64,000 bases of DNA from Chitinophagaceae bacterium UBA1953 (GTDB lineage Bacteria > Bacteroidota > Bacteroidia > Chitinophagales > Chitinophagaceae), in NCBI GenBank assembly GCA_002336115.1, contig DDEN01000001.1, forward strand, positions 108,510 through 172,509, read 5' to 3'. How positions within the stretch are numbered: the first letter of the stretch is position 1; every line of letters starts with the position of its first letter. Both the position numbers and the translations under genes were made by a program. The notes below the pieces were generated by a model. It worked only from the letters and a program-made list of their open reading frames with translations, was not told where the DNA came from and made no database searches. This document shows positions 58,713 to 64,000 of the stretch, piece by piece.

Positions 58713-61310
58713 TCAATTTAATTTCTGTTTTATTTCCTGAAGTTTCAATAATGCTTCAACAGGTGTTAATCGGTTAATGTCTAATCCTTCAAGTATTTTG
58801 CGTATTTCGTCAAAAGTTTGAGAGTGTACATCAAAAATATTTAATTGCATTTTTTGCACCGGCATGTTTTTTAAATGTTCTTTTATATCTGAACTGCCTC
58901 TTTGATCTTCCAGTTGCTTCAGAATTTCATTTGCCCTGTTAATTAAACTTACCGGCATGCCTGCCATTTTAGCTACATGAATACCAAAGCTGTGAGTGCT
59001 TCCGCCGGGTGCAAGTTTGCGGAGGAAAATAATTTTATTACCAACTTCTTTGTTAGTGATATGATAGTTTTTTATACGGCTGAATTTTTCTTCCAGTTCA
59101 TTCATCTCATGGTAGTGAGTTGCAAAAAGAGTTTTTGGCTGAAAGGCGGATTGATGCAGATATTCAGCAATACTCCAGGCAATTGAAACTCCATCATAAG
59201 TAGAAGTTCCCCTGCCGATCTCATCTAATAAAATCAGGCTTCGTGCAGAAAGATTATTGATGATGCTGGCTGTTTCGTTCATCTCCACCATGAATGTACT
59301 TTCGCCGCCACTTAAATTATCACTGGCACCAACACGGGTAAAGATTTTATCGGTTATGGGAATTTTTGCTGCAGATGCAGGTACAAAACTTCCCATGTGT
59401 GCCATCAGCACAATCAATCCTGTTTGACGAAGTAAGGCGCTTTTACCGCTCATGTTTGGCCCGGTAAGAATGATGATTTGCTGTTTTTCTTTATCCAGCA
59501 ATAAATTATTTGAAATATATGATTCTCCAGCGGGTAAATTCCGTTCAATAACCGGATGCCTTGCATCGGTCAGTTCAAGGTCAGATTCAACGTGGATTTG
59601 CGGTCTTACATACTTATACTGCAATGCATTTTCTGCAAAGCAACACAAACAATCAAGTATAGCCATTACCTGCCCGTTAGTCTGAATGGGGCCAATGTAT
59701 TCCTGTAGTTCTATCAATATTTTTTCAAACAATTCAGCTTCAATACGTAATATTTTTTCTTCAGCGCCTGTAATTTTCTCTTCGTATTCTTTTAATTCAG
59801 GTGTAATGTACCGTTCTGCATTTGCTAAAGTCTGCTTTCTTGTCCATTCGGCAGGTACTTTATGTTTATGCGTATTGGTTACTTCTAAATAATAACCAAA
59901 CACATTATTGAAAGCAATTTTAAGCGAAGGAATTCCGGTTGCTTCACTTTCTCTTTGCTGTATTTCAAGTAAGTATTCTTTGCTGTGATGTGCTATGCGT
60001 CGCAATTCATCTAATTCTGCGTGGATGCCATCTTTAATTACATCACCCTTGCTAATCATTGCAGGTGGATTATCTACAATTTCGTTAATAATCTTTTCAG
60101 CAATGTAGTGGCAAGGATTAATTGTATCACTTAATCTTTTGAGGTATTGATTAGCTGAGGTTTTACATTGCTCTTTTATTTTTTCAGCATAACCTAATCC
60201 TTTGGCAAGATGAAGAATTTCCCGTGGATTAATTTTTTTCAGCGGAAGTTTGGCCACCAGCCTTTCAACATCGCCGCATAGTTTGATAGCTGTCTGGAGG
60301 TGCTTTCTTAAATCTGTTTCAAGTATAAATGATTGTACAGCTTCAAGCCTTTCGTTAATACGTTCAGTATCTTTCAATGGTAATAACATCCATCTTCGCA
60401 TCAGCCTTGCGCCCATGGGAGATACTGTATTGTCAAGTACCTTCAGCAAGGTATTGCCTCCATCGGCATTGCTGCCAAGTAATTCAAGATTGCGGATGGT
60501 AAACCTGTCCATCCATAAATAATCGGCTTCATCCAGCCGTTGAACAGATGTAATATGATTGAGATTAGGATGTTCGGTATCTCTTAAATAATGAAGTACT
60601 GCACCTGCTGCAATTTTACCAAGATGCAGTTCTTCAATACCAAACCCTTTAAGTGAGTGTGTCTGAAAATGTTTCAGCAGCAGTTCTGTGGTATATGCTT
60701 CAGTGAAAATCCATTCTTCTAAATGATATGTATAAAACTTGTTGCCAAAGTTTTCTTTAAACAGTTTTTGTTTGTTACGTTGAAAAACAATTTCTGCAGG
60801 TTTCAGACTCTGAAGTAATTTATCAGCATAATCTTTATTTCCTTCTGCTGCAAAAAACTCACCGGTGCTGATATCGGTAAAGGCAAGACCGTACTTTTCA
60901 TTTTCTTCATGAATGGCTGCAAGGAAATTATTGCTGTTGTGTTCAAGCAGCTTGTCATTGGTGGCAATACCGGGCGAAAGTAATTCTGTAACGCCTCTTT
61001 TTACAATACCTTTTGCCTGTTTTGGGTCTTCCAGTTGATCGCAAATAGCCACACGGTGACCTGCTTTCACCAACTTGTGTAAGTATGTATCTAAAGCATG
61101 GTGGGGAAACCCTGCAAGTTCGCTGCTGCTGGCAGAGCCATTATTACGTTTGGTTAATGTAATTCCGAGAATTTGTGATGCTGTAATGGCATCTTCACCA
61201 AACGTTTCATAAAAATCGCCTACTCTGAATAATAAAATTGCATCGGGATATTTTGCTTTAATAGCCCGGTGTTGCTGCATTAATGGGGTATCTGCTCCGC
61301 TTTTTGCCAT
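58713..61310 (-). CDS. mutS: DNA mismatch repair protein MutS
   Basis: Recognises mismatches and starts repair with MutL. The 865-residue protein has the mismatch-binding Phe-Tyr-Glu in FRVGDFYETF near the N-terminus, connector and lever domains, and a C-terminal ABC-type ATPase with Walker A GPNMSGKSALLRQ, LSGGESTFMVEM, Walker B LILLDEIGRGTSTYDG and FATHYHEM. The ATG at 61310 (MAKSGADTPLMQQH) is chosen; an upstream TTG gives three more residues. Length is normal. It is not in an obvious operon with the OsmC gene (gap 56 nt). Confidence 0.96.
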   Translation of the reverse strand: MAKSGADTPLMQQHRAIKAKYPDAILLFRVGDFYETFGEDAITASQILGITLTKRNNGSASSSELAGFPHHALDTYLHKLVKAGHRVAICDQLEDPKQAKGIVKRGVTELLSPGIATNDKLLEHNSNNFLAAIHEENEKYGLAFTDISTGEFFAAEGNKDYADKLLQSLKPAEIVFQRNKQKLFKENFGNKFYTYHLEEWIFTEAYTTELLLKHFQTHSLKGFGIEELHLGKIAAGAVLHYLRDTEHPNLNHITSVQRLDEADYLWMDRFTIRNLELLGSNADGGNTLLKVLDNTVSPMGARLMRRWMLLPLKDTERINERLEAVQSFILETDLRKHLQTAIKLCGDVERLVAKLPLKKINPREILHLAKGLGYAEKIKEQCKTSANQYLKRLSDTINPCHYIAEKIINEIVDNPPAMISKGDVIKDGIHAELDELRRIAHHSKEYLLEIQQRESEATGIPSLKIAFNNVFGYYLEVTNTHKHKVPAEWTRKQTLANAERYITPELKEYEEKITGAEEKILRIEAELFEKILIELQEYIGPIQTNGQVMAILDCLCCFAENALQYKYVRPQIHVESDLELTDARHPVIERNLPAGESYISNNLLLDKEKQQIIILTGPNMSGKSALLRQTGLIVLMAHMGSFVPASAAKIPITDKIFTRVGASDNLSGGESTFMVEMNETASIINNLSARSLILLDEIGRGTSTYDGVSIAWSIAEYLHQSAFQPKTLFATHYHEMNELEEKFSRIKNYHITNKEVGNKIIFLRKLAPGGSTHSFGIHVAKMAGMPVSLINRANEILKQLEDQRGSSDIKEHLKNMPVQKMQLNIFDVHSQTFDEIRKILEGLDINRLTPVEALLKLQEIKQKLN

Positions 61311-61366
61311 GGCTGACAAAAATAAGGAAGCAGCCAGTTCATTTTACATTATTTGTTAAGATATAA

Positions 61367-61783
61367 TTACAAGTATTCGATTGCAAATTCCACATCGGCA
61401 AATTTCTCGAACATGGCGCTTACACCGCAATATTTGTCTTTTGACAGGTGAACGGCTTTTTCAACTTTTTCTCTGTCTTCGTCTTTCACCTGTATTTTGT
61501 AGATGATCTTTACCCAATTATATACAGTTGGGGTTTCTTTGGTAAGATTTGCCTCTACGTCTATGCTGAAATTGCTAAATTCAACCCTCATTTTGTTTAA
61601 AATTGACACGATGTCAAACCCGGTGCAGCCCGCAAGAGCTGATAGCATGAGTTTTTTGGGGCGTGGGCCAAGGTCACTTCCTCCGTTATCTTCAGTTGTA
61701 TCAATGGTTATAGTATGGTTGTCGAGTTTACTCTGAAAAGTCATGCCGCCGGTAAATGTGGTGGTAACTTTATGATCTGCCAT
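61367..61783 (-). CDS. OsmC/Ohr family protein
   Basis: A 138-residue protein. OsmC family features: the first catalytic Cys in LSALAGCTGFDIV and the second in KDKYCGVSAM, which together reduce organic peroxides or hydroperoxides. The N-terminal beta-strands (TFQSKLDNHTITIDT) and GPRPKKLML precede the first Cys helix. It acts in the cytoplasm in oxidative defence, probably as a homodimer. It is upstream of mutS on the same strand and divergent from rpmB. Confidence 0.92.
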   Translation of the reverse strand: MADHKVTTTFTGGMTFQSKLDNHTITIDTTEDNGGSDLGPRPKKLMLSALAGCTGFDIVSILNKMRVEFSNFSIDVEANLTKETPTVYNWVKIIYKIQVKDEDREKVEKAVHLSKDKYCGVSAMFEKFADVEFAIEYL

Positions 61784-61878
61784 AGTATTTTTGTTTTGAG
61801 CGCAAACCTATGCAAATAAGACAGATTTTTGTACAAAGGGTTCATGAGGCAGAAAACTTCAAATAAAATCTGATATTG

Positions 61879-61911
61879 TTGCTGAATTTAAGCCAAATTC
61901 TCCTACCTTTG
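61879..61911 (+). promoter_or_regulatory. Putative promoter of the rpmB-rpmG-ftsY operon
   Basis: TTG at 61879-61881 and TACCTTTG at 61904-61911 (TAnnTTTG) with 22-nt spacing; the rpmB ATG is 21 nt downstream of the -7 element. Confidence 0.55.
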
Positions 61912-61931
61912 CCGTCCTAAAAATTTGTATC

Positions 61932-62168
61932 ATGGCAAGAGTATGTCAGCTTACAGGAAAGGTGCCAATGGGCGGTCACAAGGTTTCGCATTCAAATATC
62001 AAAACCAAACGTCGTTTTTTGCCCAATTTGCAAACCAAGCGTTTCTTCCTGGCTGAAGAAGACAAGTGGGTAACCCTCAAGGTTTCAACTGAGGCAATCC
62101 GTACTATTAATAAAAATGGATTGTATAGTGTTGTAAAGGAATTGAGAGCAAAAGGAGAGCACATCTGA
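61932..62168 (+). CDS. rpmB: 50S ribosomal protein L28
   Basis: A 78-residue ribosomal large-subunit protein with the family start MARVCQLTGKVPMGGHKVSHSNIKTKRRFLPNL and KVSTEAIRTINKNGLY. Length is normal for Bacteroidota L28. First gene of a cluster with rpmG (27 nt gap), a DUF4295 gene and ftsY, all on the plus strand. Confidence 0.97.
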   Translation: MARVCQLTGKVPMGGHKVSHSNIKTKRRFLPNLQTKRFFLAEEDKWVTLKVSTEAIRTINKNGLYSVVKELRAKGEHI

Positions 62169-62195
62169 TTTAATTATATTTTAAACTGAGGCAAA

Positions 62196-62384
62196 ATGGC
62201 AAAAAAAGGGAAAGGCAATCGTGTTCAGGTTATCCTGGAATGTACAGAGCATAAGACTTCTGGTCAGCCTGGTACAAGCCGTTATATCACAACCAAGAAC
62301 AAAAAGAACACACCGGAACGCCTGGAGTTGAAAAAGTTCAACCCAATTCTGAAGAAAACAACTGTTCACAAAGAAATTAAATAA
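62196..62384 (+). CDS. rpmG: 50S ribosomal protein L33
   Basis: A 62-residue protein of the L33 family: MAKKGKGNRVQVILECTEH, RYITTKNKKNTPERLELKKFNP and KKTTVHKEIK. It lacks the Cys pairs of zinc-binding L33 forms, as Cys occurs only once. Second gene of the ribosomal operon. Confidence 0.97.
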   Translation: MAKKGKGNRVQVILECTEHKTSGQPGTSRYITTKNKKNTPERLELKKFNPILKKTTVHKEIK

Positions 62385-62443
62385 TGTGTTTTACACACAT
62401 TTGTAAGTAACTAATCCCTTTCCGGGATATAAATTAAGATGTT

Positions 62444-62617
62444 ATGGCAAAAGCAGCTTCAAAAAACGCTAAGATTAAAGACGCTAAAGCAGCAGCTGAA
62501 TCAAAAAACTGGACCAAAGTAATCAGGGCCGTTCGCAGTACAAAGACTGGTGCATATACCTTTAAAGAGGCTATCGTGCATAAAGAAAAGGTGAAGGATT
62601 ACATGGCTCAAAAATAA
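62444..62617 (+). CDS. DUF4295 small basic protein
   Basis: A 57-residue basic protein: start MAKAASKNAKIKDAKAAAES, then NWTKVIRAVRSTKTGAYTFKE and end VKDYMAQK. This is the small protein usually found between rpmG and ftsY in Bacteroidota, probably ribosome-associated. It is too short for ordinary gene callers but has a clean start and stop and sits in the expected place, 59 nt after rpmG and 101 nt before ftsY. Confidence 0.9.
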   Translation: MAKAASKNAKIKDAKAAAESKNWTKVIRAVRSTKTGAYTFKEAIVHKEKVKDYMAQK

Positions 62618-62718
62618 TTTGTAGCTTATTATACTAAAAAGCTGTTCCAGGTTCATTCATGGAGCGGCTTTGTCGTTTTTATACTATTCGTTATCCTTGT
62701 ACTATTAAAACACACAGC

Positions 62719-63684
62719 ATGGGATTTTTTGGAAAATTATTCGGAAAAAAAGAAAAAGAAAGCCTTGATCAGGGATTGGAAAAAACCAAGGAAGGGTTTC
62801 TTGGAAAAATTGCAAGGGCTGTTGCCGGTAAAAGCACTGTTGATTCGGAAGTTTTAGATAACCTGGAAGAAGCATTGGTGAGTGCCGATGTAGGTATTGA
62901 AACAACAGTTGAAATTATTGAACGTATTGAAGCACGGGTTGCGAAAGATAAATATATCAACACATCCGAGCTCGGTACTATTTTGCAGCAGGAAATTGAA
63001 AGCATGCTGGTTGATGCGCCTGCTGATACTACTTATTCCAATTTTGATTTACCTGCCGGCAAAAAACCATTTGTATTGATGGTGGTGGGAGTAAATGGCG
63101 TAGGTAAAACTACAACCATTGGTAAACTGGCTCACCATTTTACACAAGCAGGAAAAAAAGTAATGCTTGGTGCTGCTGATACATTTCGTGCAGCAGCAGT
63201 TGATCAGCTTACTATCTGGAGTGAACGGGCAGGCGTGCCGATTGTAAAACGGGAAATGGGAAGTGATCCGGCTTCAGTTGCATTTGATGCAGTTAGCAGC
63301 GCTGTTGCAAAGGATATTGATGTATTGATTATTGACACTGCCGGAAGATTGCATACAAAAACACACCTGATGGATGAACTGAGTAAAATAAAACGGGTCA
63401 TTCAGAAAGTAATTCCTGATGCACCACACGATGTATTGCTGGTGCTTGATGGTTCAACCGGACAAAATGCTATTGAACAAGCAAAACATTTCACTGCTGC
63501 AACAGATGTTACAGGCCTTGTTATTACAAAACTTGATGGAACCGCTAAAGGTGGTGTTGTGTTAGCAATTGCACATCAGTTTCATATACCTGTTAAGTTT
63601 ATTGGTGTAGGAGAGAAGGTGGACGATTTGCTTGTGTTTGATAAGCATGAATTTGCTGACAGCTTATTTAGTTTGAAAAATTAG
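62719..63684 (+). CDS. ftsY: Signal recognition particle receptor FtsY
   Basis: GTPase that docks the SRP-ribosome complex at the membrane for co-translational insertion. The ATG at 62719 (MGFFGKLFGKKEKESLDQG) is chosen because the frame upstream to 62659 has no homology. The N-terminus is a short amphipathic helix and the acidic A domain is brief. The NG core shows GVNGVGKTTTIGK, DTFRAAAVDQL, DTAGR, TKLDGTAKGG and GVGEKVDDL. Length 321 matches the short form. Last gene of the rpmB-rpmG-DUF4295 cluster and followed by a terminator. Confidence 0.96.
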   Translation: MGFFGKLFGKKEKESLDQGLEKTKEGFLGKIARAVAGKSTVDSEVLDNLEEALVSADVGIETTVEIIERIEARVAKDKYINTSELGTILQQEIESMLVDAPADTTYSNFDLPAGKKPFVLMVVGVNGVGKTTTIGKLAHHFTQAGKKVMLGAADTFRAAAVDQLTIWSERAGVPIVKREMGSDPASVAFDAVSSAVAKDIDVLIIDTAGRLHTKTHLMDELSKIKRVIQKVIPDAPHDVLLVLDGSTGQNAIEQAKHFTAATDVTGLVITKLDGTAKGGVVLAIAHQFHIPVKFIGVGEKVDDLLVFDKHEFADSLFSLKN

Positions 63685-63710
63685 AAAGCAGAGAAACCTA
63701 TATAAAAAAG

Positions 63711-63742
63711 AAAATCCTTCTGAAACCAGAAGGATTTTTTTT
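63711..63742. terminator. Bidirectional terminator between ftsY and the H1-like gene
   Basis: AAAATCCTTCTG / CAGAAGGATTTT (63711-63722 and 63727-63738) with loop AAAC and then a T tract. It lies between convergent genes and can serve both. Confidence 0.9.
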
Positions 63743-63757
63743 GATTCGCTGTGAATC

Positions 63758-63913
63758 TTATTTCTTTTTAGCAGCTTTTTTAGCAGCTTTTTTAGGAGCA
63801 GCTTTTTTAACAGCTTTTTTAGGAGCAGCTTTTTTAGCGGCTTTCTTAGGAGCAGCTTTTTTAACAGCTTTTTTAGGAGCAGCTTTCTTAGCAGCTTTCT
63901 TTTTTGTTGCCAT
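63758..63913 (-). CDS. Short histone H1-like Lys/Ala/Pro-rich protein
   Basis: A 51-residue very basic protein, starting MATKKKAAKKAAPKKAVKKA. It is almost entirely made of Lys, Ala, Pro and Val: four 9-residue repeats of the form A-A-P-K-K-A-(V/A)-K-K followed by AAKKK. This is the C-terminal-tail-like part of eukaryotic histone H1, found in bacterial nucleoid proteins that bind DNA without sequence preference. It has no globular domain. The frame is clear on the minus strand and convergent with ftsY; the plus-strand ORF over the same bases is a shadow. Expansion of the 27-bp repeats could make length variable between strains. Confidence 0.85.
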   Translation of the reverse strand: MATKKKAAKKAAPKKAVKKAAPKKAAKKAAPKKAVKKAAPKKAAKKAAKKK

Positions 63914-64000
63914 TTTTTTAGAATTTAATGATTAGTAAAAAACTTAACAGGATAAAAGTAAAAAAAAAATTATTTTAAAAAAATTTTTTTAAGCACCTGC

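Noticed and set aside
63741..63935. Plus-strand Ala/Phe/Leu-rich ORF
   Set aside because: It is the antisense of the H1-like gene; the minus strand gives a Lys/Ala protein with a proper start and stop.

Overview
This AT-rich 64 kb window looks like a chromosomal segment of a Gram-negative Bacteroidota, most likely Chitinophagaceae-like (an inference from gene content; no 16S is present). The evidence is the rpmB-rpmG-DUF4295-ftsY cluster, lpxB, an OMP_b-brl_3 type TonB receptor, DUF5916, signal peptides ending in AQ or SQ, TPR histidine kinases, and -7 promoter elements of the Bacteroidota form TAnnTTTG.

Positions 3-21860 hold one co-oriented run of fourteen genes for dismantling acetylated, branched hemicellulose: GH3, two CE2-like SGNH esterases, GH27, an aldo/keto reductase, GMP reductase (guaC), GH26, GH5, aldose 1-epimerase, GH29, GH2 beta-mannosidase, GH35, GH92 and GH95. 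The enzymes with signal peptides would remove acetyl, galactosyl, fucosyl and mannosyl decorations and cut mannan and glucan backbones outside the cytoplasm. GalM, the reductase and GuaC lack signal peptides. No SusC/SusD pair or regulator is visible, and the GH3 gene is cut by the window edge.

Positions 22115-32435 are mostly housekeeping: ppc, a cupin, lpxB, a large orphan PAS/GAF histidine kinase, a small secreted protein with a strong terminator, a membrane protein coupled to surE, and a CBS-pair protein. Positions 32460-39739 form a minus-strand run of eight uncharacterised exported proteins (OmpA-like, a duplicated-domain protein, a lipoprotein, FN3-like, coiled-coil, LRR, CsgG/LpoB-like, unknown). 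It is divergent from a TPR histidine kinase and NarL-type regulator, with a 21-nt direct repeat in the shared upstream region.

Positions 42567-47160 carry an XRE/S24 repressor-like protein, a DUF5916 outer-membrane protein, pdeM and a membrane protein. A gene-poor kilobase (47161-48149) holds a 14-unit, 21-bp tandem array and several hairpins. Then come pta-ackA, a CPBP membrane protein, an NAD(P)-binding protein, a TonB-type receptor and a DUF445 protein.

The most striking locus is 57131-57630. An intact tRNA-His gene and its terminator are followed immediately by a small GIY-YIG nuclease ORF. That ORF is followed, 3 nt after its stop, by a second copy of the tRNA 3' part plus terminator (84 of 85 nt identical). 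The second copy begins at the anticodon loop and is split at the T-loop by a 42-nt double hairpin. The nuclease ORF fills the interval between the direct repeats almost exactly, which resembles a minimal tRNA-targeting mobile element. The window ends with an AraC regulator, mutS, an OsmC protein, the ribosomal/ftsY cluster and a short histone H1-like gene.
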